Shown piece by piece: positions 55,366 to 64,000 of a stretch of DNA of 64,000 bases. The notes below the pieces were generated by a model. It was not told where the DNA came from and did not search any database. It saw only the letters and a program-made list of their open reading frames with translations. Source of the DNA: [Erwinia] mediterraneensis (lineage in GTDB: Bacteria > Pseudomonadota > Gammaproteobacteria > Enterobacterales > Enterobacteriaceae); NCBI RefSeq assembly GCF_900604315.1, contig NZ_LR026978.1:2211615-2275614 (forward strand). Reading direction: 5' to 3'. Positions within the stretch are counted from its first letter, which is position 1; each line of letters begins with the position of its first letter. The position numbers were made by a program, and so were the translations under genes.

Positions 55366-55808
55366 TACGCTCCCTCCTTATCGGCAAAGCGGAACTGTCC
55401 CAGGCAGTTATCGCGCAGGCTGCTGTTAGCGCTGTTACAGCTACGCTGCCAGATGAGGTGGCCTTCATTTCCATCCCACACCGGCAGCATCTCTACGCTC
55501 AGGCCATTCAGGCTCTCCTGACCGGTCAGGGTGATCGTGCCGTTCTCCACGCTCAGCGATGCGACATAACGCGATCCCTTCGCGGCCGGAATGCCATTTT
55601 TGCCTGCGCTGCACTGCGCCGGGCCGCCATGTTCGATAGCGCACAGCTCAACAGCAGTTTTATAAGGCACCATGGTCTGCAACATGTCGGTTAAGGCGGC
55701 ACGTTGCAGATAGTTCTGGTAAGCCGGCAGGCCAATGGCGCTCAGGATGGCGACAATACCAATTACGATCATCAGCTCAATCAGGGTAAATCCGCTCTCT
55801 TTCGTCAT
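55365..55808 (-). CDS. ppdD: PpdD, type IV major pilin-like prepilin
   Basis: 147 aa. Type III prepilin signal: short basic leader MTKESG cleaved after Gly6 before FTLIELMIVIGIVAILSAIG, with the essential Glu5 of the mature protein. The globular part has two likely disulfides: Cys pairs near 57/66 (CAIEHGGPAQC) and near 126/136 (CNSANSSLRDNC). It would be processed by a prepilin peptidase encoded elsewhere and assembled by HofBC. First gene of the hof operon, 188 bp from nadC, where I see no clear promoter. Confidence 0.95.
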   Translation of the reverse strand: MTKESGFTLIELMIVIGIVAILSAIGLPAYQNYLQRAALTDMLQTMVPYKTAVELCAIEHGGPAQCSAGKNGIPAAKGSRYVASLSVENGTITLTGQESLNGLSVEMLPVWDGNEGHLIWQRSCNSANSSLRDNCLGQFRFADKEGA

Positions 55809-55996
55809 TTTTCACGCTCCTTGTTAAGAAAGCGCCACCATAAAAAGAATGGCCTGACGAATACAGGCGTAAAATTCACGCCCGGAATCACTGGCGTAAA
55901 AAAGCGTGTGGATTGCAGCAGAAAGCAGAGGCGGCGGAAGCAATATCACATTATGCCGCTCAGCCAGTCGTACCGGGCGGCAGGGGCGGGGCAGTT

Positions 55997-56890
<894 letters not shown>

Positions 56891-56961
56891 TTAAGCGCTC
56901 CGCTGAGTAAAAATAACCGAAACCTCACTCTAGCGTTAATAGCCGGGAGATGCAGCTCTTT

Positions 56962-56979
56962 TGTTTAGTATCCTTAACA
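56962..56979. promoter_or_regulatory. NadR-like box between nadC and ampD
   Basis: TGTTTA-GTATCC-TTAACA matches 11 of 12 half-site positions of the NadR operator TGTTTA-N6-TAAACA. A GATACT hexamer inside it, on the minus strand, could be a nadC -10. NadR represses nadA, nadB and pncB in enterics; nadC is not a classical target, so this would extend the regulon if real. Confidence 0.45.
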
Positions 56980-57101
56980 TCAAGAAAGGCTTACTCTGGT
57001 TAGCGACCTGAGGCGGTGCGCTCTACATAACGTATTAAGCTGCAGGAAGGCCAGAAAAATCATGTTATTCTCAGGTAACATTCAGAAAAAGTGGAGAAGG
57101 C

Positions 57102-57656
57102 ATGAGACTGGAGCAGGGGTGGATCGCTGAGGCGCGCAAAGTGCCATCGCCACATTTTAACGAGCGGCCGGATAATGAAACGCCGTCACTGTTAGTGATA
57201 CATAACATCAGCCTGCCGCCCGGCGAGTTTGGCGGCCCCTGGATTGATCGCCTGTTTACCGGGACACTGCCGCCCGATGCTCATCCCTATTTTGCGGAGA
57301 TTTATCAGTTGCGTGTCGCGGCACATTGTCTGATTCGCCGCGATGGTGAAATCGTGCAATATGTACCTTTTGACAAACGTGCCTGGCACGCCGGGGCTTC
57401 CTGCTTTGGCGATCGCGAAAACTGCAACGATTTTTCTATCGGCATCGAGCTGGAAGGGACAGATACGCTGCCCTATACCGATGCGCAGTATCAGCAGCTG
57501 AGTGTGGTGACCCGGTTACTGATGGCACATTACCCGCTCACGCCTGCCCGTATTACCGGGCACTGCGATATTGCGCCGCAACGTAAAACCGATCCTGGTC
57601 CTGCCTTTGACTGGCAGCGCTACCGGACACAGATAAAGCAGGAGCCGCAGCTATGA
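57102..57656 (+). CDS. ampD: AmpD, 1,6-anhydro-MurNAc-L-alanine amidase
   Basis: 184 aa. Amidase_2 zinc enzyme with ligands His34 (LLVIHNIS), His154 (GHCDIAP) and Asp164 (KTDPG), and the conserved WHAGAS motif. It cleaves anhydro-muropeptides in the cytoplasm during wall recycling. Its loss would raise AmpR ligands and derepress chromosomal ampC where that gene is present. SD GGAGAAGG precedes the ATG. It overlaps ampE by 4 bp. Confidence 0.98.
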   Translation: MRLEQGWIAEARKVPSPHFNERPDNETPSLLVIHNISLPPGEFGGPWIDRLFTGTLPPDAHPYFAEIYQLRVAAHCLIRRDGEIVQYVPFDKRAWHAGASCFGDRENCNDFSIGIELEGTDTLPYTDAQYQQLSVVTRLLMAHYPLTPARITGHCDIAPQRKTDPGPAFDWQRYRTQIKQEPQL

Positions 57657-58507
57657 CATTGTTTACTCTGTTACTGGTGCTGGGCTGGGAGCGCCTGTTT
57701 AAGCTGGGCGAACACTGGCAGCTGGATCACCGGCTTGAGCCGCTTTTCCGCCAGCGCCGTCATTTTTCCCTGTTGCGCACCCTCGCGATGACGCTGCTGG
57801 CGATGCTGATCGTCTGGCTGGCGGTCTGGAGCCTGAAAGGGGTGCTGTTTGGTATTCCGCAACTGTTGTTCTGGATTGTTATCGGCCTGCTCTGTATTGG
57901 TGCCGGGTCGGTACGGTTGCACTATCATGCTTATCTGAAGGCGGCCAGCCGGGATGAGCAGGCGGCGCATCAGGCGATGGCCGCTGAGCTGACTCTGATC
58001 CACGGCGTGCCGGTTGAATGCAGCGAAGAGGAGTTTTTACGCGAGCTGCAGAATGCGCTGGTGTGGATCAACTTTCGCTTTTATCTGGCGCCGCTCTTCT
58101 GGTTTGTCGTGGGCGGCGCGTGGGGGCCGGTATTGCTGGTCGGCTATGCGTTTCTGCGTGCCTGGCAGAGCTGGCTGGCGCGCCATCTGTCGCCGCTGGA
58201 GCGCACCCAGTCGGGCGTGGATAAGATTCTGCACGTGCTTGACTGGCTGCCGGTGCGTCTGGCAGGCGTTGCCTATGCGTTACTGGGTCATGGCGAACGG
58301 GCACTGCCCGCCTGGTTTGTCTCCTTAGGCGAATGGAAACGTGGTCAGTATCAGGTGCTGACCAGCCTCGCGCAGTACTCGCTGGCGCGCGATCCGCATC
58401 TGGATAAAGTCGAAACGCCGCGTATTGCGGTGGCGCTGGCAAAACGCGTCTCTCTGGTGCTGGTGGTCGTGGTTGCTATTCTGACCATTTACGGTGCGCT
58501 GGTATAA
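57653..58507 (+). CDS. ampE: AmpE, inner-membrane regulatory-signalling protein
   Basis: 284 aa with about four membrane spans ([36 protein letters not shown]; a pair in mid-protein; a C-terminal [17 protein letters not shown]). It resembles E. coli AmpE throughout (start [22 protein letters not shown]). The biochemical role is not established; it is encoded with ampD. Coupled to ampD by the ATGA overlap. Convergent with aroP across a 146-bp gap with two hairpins. Confidence 0.95.
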   Translation: MTLFTLLLVLGWERLFKLGEHWQLDHRLEPLFRQRRHFSLLRTLAMTLLAMLIVWLAVWSLKGVLFGIPQLLFWIVIGLLCIGAGSVRLHYHAYLKAASRDEQAAHQAMAAELTLIHGVPVECSEEEFLRELQNALVWINFRFYLAPLFWFVVGGAWGPVLLVGYAFLRAWQSWLARHLSPLERTQSGVDKILHVLDWLPVRLAGVAYALLGHGERALPAWFVSLGEWKRGQYQVLTSLAQYSLARDPHLDKVETPRIAVALAKRVSLVLVVVVAILTIYGALV

Positions 58508-58588
58508 ACGTGTGGCAGAAAACAGATATGACCGCAAAGGGCTGCAGAATAAAGAGGCGGGTAACAGAAGCGTGTGAGGGAGGAAAAC

Positions 58589-58648
58589 CTTCTGCCAGGG
58601 CGAGGTCGCCGCTGGCAGAAGAGGGCAGGGACGCGTAACGCCCCTGCC
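58589..58648. terminator. Two tandem hairpins between convergent ampE and aroP
   Basis: First: CTTCTGCCA/TGGCAGAAG (58589-58597 with 58613-58621), continued inside by GGCGA/TCGCC. Second: GGCAGGG/CCCTGCC (58624-58630 with 58642-58648). They lie 80-140 bp after ampE and directly after the aroP stop on the other strand. Neither has a strong T-run; they probably serve as shared 3'-end structures. Confidence 0.6.
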
Positions 58649-58653
58649 GTTAC

Positions 58654-60009
58654 TTAGCGCTTCTGCGCTTTGTTTTTAATCGCGTAACCGATGCCTAACA
58701 CGACCACCCACACCGGGATCAGCCAGACGGAGATCGCCATACCCGGGGTCATTGCCATGATCACCAGAATGCCGACGAGAAAGACCAGGCAGATCCAGTT
58801 CCCCAGCGGGTAGAGCAGCGCTTTAAAGCGGGTATTCACTCCCTGACGATCTTTCGCTCTGCGGAATTTCAGGTGCGCCAGGCTGATCATTGCCCAGTTA
58901 ATTACCAGCGAGGAAACCACCAGCGCCATCAGCAAACCAAAAGCTTCACCCGGCATCAGATAGTTGATCAGGACGCAGATGGCGGTGGCCAGCGCAGAGA
59001 GACCCAGCGCCACATAAGGCACACCGCGACGATCCACTTTCAGCAGCGATTTAGGCCCGTTGCCCTGTTTCGCCAGACCGTAAAGCATACGGCTGTTGCT
59101 GTAGACGCAGCTGTTATAGACCGATAATGCCGCGGTCAGGATAACGATGTTCAGCGCATTCGCCACCAGTTGGTCGCCCAGTTCGTGGAAAATCAGTACA
59201 AACGGGCTGCCACCTTCTACTACTTTGGTCCATGGATAGAGCGACAGCAGCACAGCCAGCGAACCGATATAGAAAATCAGGATACGATAGATCACCTGAT
59301 TGGTGGCTTTCGGAATGCTTTTTTCTGGTTCATCCGCTTCAGCAGCTGTGATACCAACCAGTTCCAGTCCGCCAAAGGAGAACATAATCACCGCCAGCGC
59401 CATTACCAGACCGGTAACGCCGTTCGGGAAAAAGCCGCCCTGCGCCCAGATATTGGTGACGGTGGCTTCCGGGCCCGCCGTACCGCTCAGCAGCAGCCAG
59501 CAGCCGAAAACGATCATACCGACAACCGCCGCCACTTTAATTATCGCGAACCAGAACTCCAGCTCGCCATAAACCTTAACGTTGGTCAGGTTGATGGCGT
59601 TAATCAACAGAAAGAATACGGCGGCAGAAACCCAGGTCGGGATTTCCGGCCACCAGTACTGGATGTAGATGCCGACCGCGGTGAGTTCCGCCATGGCGAC
59701 CAGCACATAAAGTACCCAGTAGTTCCAGCCTGAGGCGAAACCGGCAAAATCACCCCAGTATTTATAGGCGAAGTGGCTGAAAGAACCGGCAACCGGCTCC
59801 TCTACCACCATTTCACCCAGCTGACGCATAATCAGAAAAGCGATAAAGCCGCCAATGGCATAACCCAGCAGAACTGACGGGCCAGCCATTTTGATCGTCT
59901 GAGCGATCCCCAGAAACAGGCCGGTACCCACTGCACCACCCAGCGCGATCAGCTGAATATGGCGATTTTTCAGGCCACGTTTCAGCGTATCGCCGTGCTG
60001 TTGTTCCAT
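58654..60009 (-). CDS. aroP: AroP, aromatic amino acid:H+ symporter
   Basis: 451 aa with 12 predicted spans, APC superfamily. The N-terminus (MEQQHGDTLKRGLKNRHIQLIALGGAVGTGLFLG) has the amino-acid permease signature, and AGPSVLLGYAIGGF follows. High similarity to E. coli AroP (general transporter for Phe, Tyr, Trp). The PheP paralogue is similar, but the location next to pdhR supports AroP. Divergent from pdhR; a weak TyrR-like box lies upstream. Ends 6 bp after the second hairpin of the ampE-aroP gap. Confidence 0.95.
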   Translation of the reverse strand: MEQQHGDTLKRGLKNRHIQLIALGGAVGTGLFLGIAQTIKMAGPSVLLGYAIGGFIAFLIMRQLGEMVVEEPVAGSFSHFAYKYWGDFAGFASGWNYWVLYVLVAMAELTAVGIYIQYWWPEIPTWVSAAVFFLLINAINLTNVKVYGELEFWFAIIKVAAVVGMIVFGCWLLLSGTAGPEATVTNIWAQGGFFPNGVTGLVMALAVIMFSFGGLELVGITAAEADEPEKSIPKATNQVIYRILIFYIGSLAVLLSLYPWTKVVEGGSPFVLIFHELGDQLVANALNIVILTAALSVYNSCVYSNSRMLYGLAKQGNGPKSLLKVDRRGVPYVALGLSALATAICVLINYLMPGEAFGLLMALVVSSLVINWAMISLAHLKFRRAKDRQGVNTRFKALLYPLGNWICLVFLVGILVIMAMTPGMAISVWLIPVWVVVLGIGYAIKNKAQKR

Positions 60010-60079
60010 ACAAACCTCGTGATGTTTTTTTATTCTTCATTTGCAGCGCAGGGACGCTGTCAGGAAGCTATTACATTAA

Positions 60080-60097
60080 TGTATTGATTATTTTACG
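60080..60097 (-). promoter_or_regulatory. Weak TyrR-like box upstream of aroP
   Basis: Minus strand CGTAAAATAATCAATACA matches 9 of 12 half-site positions of TGTAAA-N6-TTTACA, including the G and C spaced 14 bp apart. E. coli aroP is TyrR-repressed, so a site here is plausible, but the match is modest. Confidence 0.35.
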
Positions 60098-60456
60098 GTA
60101 TCAGTCGTGCTGTTTGCAGCCGGATGCTACCCTGGCGACAAGAATAGTGATAAGCGCGACGCTTTGCACCTGCTTTTATATTTTGTGCTGCACCACCTCT
60201 GAAAAAAATCAAAACGGCCTGATGAGCGCCCTGTTTTTTCTGTTGCCAGGGAGCGAATAAAGCGGAATAAAATTGCGCAAAAAAGCGTCGAAAAACAGCG
60301 TTGCGGCAAAAGATTTTTGGCAAAAAAAGCCCTGAGTTCTTAAACCAGCAGGTCAGGTTTCTGTTTTTTTCCCGCTGACTTAGGGCAATCGGCGTGTTTC
60401 TCTTCTTTTATTGTGACGGCGGTCATATAGACATCAGGTGAATACTTTGTTACTTT

Positions 60457-60489
60457 ACCGGCTCCTTTTGGCAATTGGTATTACCAATT
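60457..60489 (+). promoter_or_regulatory. pdh promoter and PdhR operator
   Basis: AATTGGTATTACCAATT (60473-60489) is a perfect 17-bp palindrome that matches the PdhR operator ATTGGT-N3-ACCAAT. It overlaps the -10 region of a promoter TTGTTA (60457-60462)-16 bp-TATTAC (60479-60484). This is the expected autoregulatory site: PdhR blocks pdhR-aceEF-lpd transcription unless pyruvate is bound. Confidence 0.9.
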
Positions 60490-60523
60490 TACTGCAGACG
60501 ATTGGCATCATTAAGAAGGGAAA

Positions 60524-61288
60524 ATGGCTTACAGTAAGATTCGCCAACCCAAGCTCTCCGACGCAATTGAGCAGCAACTTGAATCGCTGATCATGGAAGG
60601 GACGCTACGCCCCGGGGAAAAGCTGCTTCCGGAGCGTGAACTCGCCAAACAATTCGATGTCTCACGTCCTTCACTACGTGAAGCGATCCAACGTCTGGAA
60701 GCCAAAGGGCTATTGCTGCGCCGTCAGGGTGGCGGCACCTTTGTCCAAACCAATCTCTGGCAAAGCCTGAGCGACCCGCTGGTTGGATTGCTTGCCGAAC
60801 ATCCGGAATCTCAGTTCGATCTGCTGGAAACCCGCCACGCGCTGGAAGGTATTGCCGCCTATTATGCAGCGCTGCGTGGCACAGATGAAGATCTGCAACG
60901 CATACGCGACTGTCATCTGCAGATTCAGCAGGCGCAGGACAGCGGCGATCTGGATGCGGAAGCGGACGCTGTCATGCAGTATCAGATAGCGGTCACCGAA
61001 GCTGCCCATAATGTCGTACTGCTGCATTTGCTACGCTCTATGGGCCCGATGCTGGAACAAAACGTCCGTCAGAATTTTGAATTGCTCTACTCCCGCCGGG
61101 AAATGCTGGCGAAAGTGAGCGGTCACCGCGCCAGAATTTTCGAGGCGATTGTTGCTCGTGAGCCAGAAAAAGCGCGCGAAGCATCACACCGCCATCTGGC
61201 GTTCATTGAGGAAATCTTGCTGGACAGAAGTCGGGAGCAGAGTCGACGTGAACGCTCCCTGCGTCGTTTACAGCAACGGAAGGAATAA
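60524..61288 (+). CDS. pdhR: PdhR, pyruvate-responsive GntR repressor
   Basis: 254 aa, E. coli length. The N-terminal GntR winged helix (about 8-75; [31 protein letters not shown] is the HTH region) is followed by a helical FadR-type effector domain (about 90-240) that senses pyruvate. It represses pdhR-aceEF-lpd and respiratory genes. SD AAGGGA precedes the ATG. First gene of the pdh operon, controlled by the operator 35 bp upstream. Confidence 0.98.
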   Translation: MAYSKIRQPKLSDAIEQQLESLIMEGTLRPGEKLLPERELAKQFDVSRPSLREAIQRLEAKGLLLRRQGGGTFVQTNLWQSLSDPLVGLLAEHPESQFDLLETRHALEGIAAYYAALRGTDEDLQRIRDCHLQIQQAQDSGDLDAEADAVMQYQIAVTEAAHNVVLLHLLRSMGPMLEQNVRQNFELLYSRREMLAKVSGHRARIFEAIVAREPEKAREASHRHLAFIEEILLDRSREQSRRERSLRRLQQRKE

Positions 61289-61320
61289 CGCGCGGCGATG
61301 AACGTGCGGATATAAACGAC

Positions 61321-61458
61321 GGGCCTGTCTCCTTGTGCTTTACAGGTCTCCAACAGTTCAGGCTGGCTATAGCGGCCTGATGCTGTTTTTGCGATTCCTG
61401 AAAATTTGGCTGCGACTGGGCTGAAAGAGGTAAGGAAAGAGTACAGGGAGACAGGCTC
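61321..61458 (+). repeat. 138-bp inverted-repeat structure in the pdhR-aceE gap
   Basis: Bases 61321-61341 pair with 61438-61458 over 21 consecutive positions (17 Watson-Crick and 4 G-U as RNA), enclosing 96 nt that contain a smaller TCAGGC/GCCTGA hairpin. It sits in the aceE leader, about 40 nt before the start codon. It may be an RNA processing or stabilising structure between pdhR and aceE, or a short palindromic mobile element (MITE-like); no target-site duplication is evident. Confidence 0.6.
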
Positions 61459-61500
61459 CTGAACATTCAACGTATTAGACACAGATAAGGAATACACCCC

Positions 61501-64000
61501 ATGTCAGAACGTTTACAGAATGACGTGGATCCGATCGAAACTCGTGACTGGCTACAGGCGATCGAATCGGTCATCCGTGAAGAAGGTGTGGAGCGCGCGC
61601 AGTTCCTGATCGATCAGGTTCTGGGTGCAGCCCGCAAAGGCGGCGTAAAAGTCGCTGCAGGTTCCTCCCTCAGCAACTATATCAACTCTATTGCTGTTGA
61701 AGATGAACCGGAGTATCCGGGCAATACCTCGCTGGAGCGCCGCATTCGTTCGGCCATTCGCTGGAATGCAATCATGACCGTTCTGCGTGGTTCGAAAAAA
61801 GATCTGGAGTTGGGTGGACATATGTCCTCATTCCAGTCTTCCGCAACCATTTACGAAGTCTGCTTTAACCACTTCTTCCGCGCCCGCAGCGAAAAAGATG
61901 GTGGCGATCTGGTGTACTTCCAGGGACATATCTCGCCGGGCATTTATGCCCGCGCCTTCCTTGAAGGGCGTCTGACAGAAGAGCAGATGAACAACTTCCG
62001 TCAGGAAGTGGACGGCAAAGGCCTTTCTTCCTATCCGCATCCCAAACTGATGCCGGAATTCTGGCAGTTCCCGACCGTTTCTATGGGTCTTGGCCCGCTG
62101 TCAGCCATCTATCAGGCTAAGTTCCTGAAATACCTTGAGCACCGTGGCCTGAAAGATACTTCCGCTCAGACCGTGTACGCTTTCCTCGGCGACGGTGAGA
62201 TGGATGAGCCGGAATCCAAAGGCGCTATTACCATCGCCACGCGCGAGAAGCTGGATAACCTGGTGTTCGTGATCAACTGTAACCTGCAGCGTCTCGATGG
62301 CCCGGTCACCGGTAACGGCAAGATCATTAATGAGCTGGAAGGCATCTTCGGTGGTGCTGGCTGGGAAGTGATCAAAGTGATCTGGGGCAGCCGCTGGGAT
62401 GAACTGCTGCGTAAAGATACCAGCGGTAAGCTGATCCAGCTGATGAACGAAACCGTTGACGGCGACTATCAGACCTTTAAATCCCGTGACGGTGCTTACG
62501 TGCGTGAGCACTTCTTCGGTAAATATCCGGAAACCGCTGAGCTGGTGAAAGATATGACCGACGACGAAATCTGGGCACTGAACCGTGGCGGTCATGATCC
62601 GAAGAAAATCTACGCGGCACTGAAAAAAGCGCAGGATACCAAAGGTAAACCGAGCGTGATTCTGGCACATACCATCAAAGGTTATGGTATGGGCGACACT
62701 GCAGAAGGTAAGAACATCGCGCACCAGGTGAAGAAAATGAACACGGATGGCATTCGCTATATCCGCGATCGTTTCAATGTACCGGTAGCTGATGACAAAC
62801 TGGAAGATCTGCCGTTCGTGACCTTTGAAAAAGGGTCTGAAGAGTACAACTATCTGCACGGCCAGCGTGAAAAACTGGGCGGTTATCTGCCAAGCCGTCA
62901 GCCGCAGTTCAGCGAGAAGCTGGAGCTGCCGAGCCTGGAAGATTTCCGTGGTCTGCTGGAAGAGCAGAACAAAGAGATCTCTACCACCATCGCCTTTGTG
63001 CGCGCCCTGAACGTGATGCTGAAAAACAAGTCGATCAAAGATCGTCTGGTGCCGATCATTGCGGATGAAGCGCGTACCTTCGGGATGGAAGGTCTGTTCC
63101 GTCAGATTGGTATCTATAGCCCGAACGGCCAGCAGTACACCCCGCAGGACCGTGAGCAGGTGGCGTACTACAAAGAAGACGAGAAAGGCCAGATTCTGCA
63201 GGAAGGGATCAACGAGCTGGGCGCAGGCGCATCCTGGCTGGCGGCGGCGACCTCTTACAGCACCAATAACCTGCCGATGATCCCGTTCTACATCTACTAT
63301 TCTATGTTCGGCTTCCAGCGCATCGGCGATCTGCTGTGGGCAGCAGGCGACCAGCAGGCGCGCGGCTTCCTCGTAGGCGGGACTTCCGGTCGTACCACGC
63401 TGAACGGCGAAGGCCTGCAGCATGAAGATGGTCACAGCCATATTCAGTCGCTGACCATCCCGAACTGTATCTCTTACGATCCGGCTTACGCCTATGAAGT
63501 GGCTGTCATCATGCATGACGGTCTGGTGCGTATGTATGGCGAAGCGCAGGAGAATGTGTACTACTACATCACCACGCTGAACGAAAACTACCATATGCCT
63601 GCTATGCCGGAAGGTGCGGAAGAGGGTATTCGTAAGGGGATCTACAAGCTGGAAACCCTGGAAGGCAGCAAAGGCAAAGTACAGCTGCTGGGCTCTGGCT
63701 CCATCCTGCGTCACGTGCGTGAAGCCGCCCAGATTCTGGCGAAAGAGTACGGTATTGGTTCTGACGTCTACAGCGTGACCTCGTTCACTGAACTGGCGCG
63801 TGACGGCCAGGATTGCGAACGCTGGAACATGCTGCACCCGACCGAAGAAGCGCGCGTGCCTTACATCGCTCAGGTGATGAACGATGCGCCAGCGGTTGCC
63901 TCAACGGACTATATGAAACTGTTTGCAGAACAGGTTCGTAGCTATATTCCGGCCAGCGACTACCGCGTACTGGGCACCGACGGTTTCGGCCGCTCTGACA
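61501..64000 (+). CDS. aceE: AceE, pyruvate dehydrogenase E1 (3' truncated by window)
   Basis: 833 complete codons of about 887 are present and the frame is open to the window edge. Starts MSERLQNDVDPIETRDWLQA with SD AAGGA about 9 nt upstream. Homodimeric-type E1: ThDP/Mg motif from GDGEMDEPESKG to VINCNLQRLDGP (about 230-265), the N-terminal E2-binding tail, and the transketolase-like middle domain (GQQYTPQDREQ, GLQHEDGHSH). It decarboxylates pyruvate and acetylates lipoyl-AceF. Second gene of the pdh operon; aceF and lpd should follow outside the window. Confidence 0.98.
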   Translation, partial: MSERLQNDVDPIETRDWLQAIESVIREEGVERAQFLIDQVLGAARKGGVKVAAGSSLSNYINSIAVEDEPEYPGNTSLERRIRSAIRWNAIMTVLRGSKKDLELGGHMSSFQSSATIYEVCFNHFFRARSEKDGGDLVYFQGHISPGIYARAFLEGRLTEEQMNNFRQEVDGKGLSSYPHPKLMPEFWQFPTVSMGLGPLSAIYQAKFLKYLEHRGLKDTSAQTVYAFLGDGEMDEPESKGAITIATREKLDNLVFVINCNLQRLDGPVTGNGKIINELEGIFGGAGWEVIKVIWGSRWDELLRKDTSGKLIQLMNETVDGDYQTFKSRDGAYVREHFFGKYPETAELVKDMTDDEIWALNRGGHDPKKIYAALKKAQDTKGKPSVILAHTIKGYGMGDTAEGKNIAHQVKKMNTDGIRYIRDRFNVPVADDKLEDLPFVTFEKGSEEYNYLHGQREKLGGYLPSRQPQFSEKLELPSLEDFRGLLEEQNKEISTTIAFVRALNVMLKNKSIKDRLVPIIADEARTFGMEGLFRQIGIYSPNGQQYTPQDREQVAYYKEDEKGQILQEGINELGAGASWLAAATSYSTNNLPMIPFYIYYSMFGFQRIGDLLWAAGDQQARGFLVGGTSGRTTLNGEGLQHEDGHSHIQSLTIPNCISYDPAYAYEVAVIMHDGLVRMYGEAQENVYYYITTLNENYHMPAMPEGAEEGIRKGIYKLETLEGSKGKVQLLGSGSILRHVREAAQILAKEYGIGSDVYSVTSFTELARDGQDCERWNMLHPTEEARVPYIAQVMNDAPAVASTDYMKLFAEQVRSYIPASDYRVLGTDGFGRSD

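Larger units (their letters stand above)
60010..60523. other. Divergent intergenic region aroP-pdhR
   Basis: 514 bp. Left: a TyrR-like box and a 12-bp palindrome TACATTAATGTA (60072-60083) near aroP. Middle (about 60200-60330): several A-tracts spaced near 11 bp, suggesting bent DNA. Right: the pdh promoter and PdhR operator. A 76-codon open frame on the minus strand (60093-60323) has no SD and an unprotein-like composition; I do not call it. Confidence 0.75.

Noticed and set aside
60093-60323. 76-codon minus-strand frame in the aroP-pdhR gap
   Set aside because: No SD, low-complexity basic/aromatic composition, and it crosses regulatory DNA.
60340-60370. Possible terminator of an unknown RNA (AAACC...GGTTT then T7)
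   Set aside because: The stem is only 5 AT-rich pairs with a 10-nt loop, and no promoter or conserved RNA precedes it.
62101-63837. 578-codon minus-strand open frame opposite aceE
   Set aside because: A complete overlap with the highly conserved aceE sequence explains it; codon bias in aceE removes stops on the other strand.

Overview
The window is a stretch of an enterobacterial chromosome that is collinear with the 1-3 minute region of Escherichia coli. It runs from the first codons of pdxA, through surA, to a truncated aceE. Protein similarity to E. coli is high throughout. Two gene sets found here in E. coli K-12 are missing: araC-araBAD between polB and the dedA-family gene, and leuO between leuA and ilvI. 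Together with a short SgrS RNA, this points to Enterobacterales outside the Escherichia/Salmonella core. Erwiniaceae (Pantoea/Erwinia type) is my best guess, inferred from memory of related proteins and not from a search. The region is ordinary core genome: I see no insertion sequence, prophage, CRISPR array, tRNA, rRNA or foreign island.

Layout. 1-10.9 kb: outer-membrane biogenesis (pdxA start, surA, lptD on the minus strand), djlA, rluA, rapA and polB. 11-18.4 kb: a DedA-family membrane protein, the thiamine ABC transporter thiBPQ behind a TPP riboswitch, and the glucose-phosphate stress module sgrR / SgrS RNA / setA. 18.4-26.3 kb: branched-chain amino-acid synthesis, with leuABCD behind the leuL attenuator on the minus strand and ilvIH on the plus strand, separated by a 740-bp regulatory gap. 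26.4-27.5 kb: the catabolite regulator cra.

27.8-45.7 kb is the complete dcw division and cell-wall cluster, all on the plus strand and tightly packed: mraZ, rsmH, ftsL, ftsI, murE, murF, mraY, murD, ftsW, murG, murC, ddlB, ftsQ, ftsA, ftsZ, lpxC. The cytoplasmic Mur ligases build UDP-MurNAc-pentapeptide. MraY and MurG make lipid I and lipid II. FtsW and FtsI polymerise and crosslink at the septum organised by FtsZ, FtsA, FtsQ and FtsL. The cluster starts at a promoter followed by four 10-bp-spaced MraZ repeats.

46-52.8 kb: secM-secA (force-sensing arrest peptide and Sec motor), mutT, then on the minus strand coaE-zapD-yacG, and guaC on the plus strand. 52.8-57 kb: the type IV pilus-like hofC-hofB-ppdD operon and nadC on the minus strand. 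57.1-64 kb: ampD-ampE, aroP, and pdhR-aceE, with a perfect PdhR operator before pdhR and a long inverted repeat before aceE.

I found no convincing undescribed system. The items most worth checking are non-coding: the compact SgrS without a recognisable sgrT, the 21-pair inverted repeat upstream of aceE, a NadR-like box by nadC, a perfect palindrome before guaC, a small SD-led ORF with an in-frame UGA where leuO would be, and a predicted hairpin at the thiB start that may be the riboswitch expression platform.
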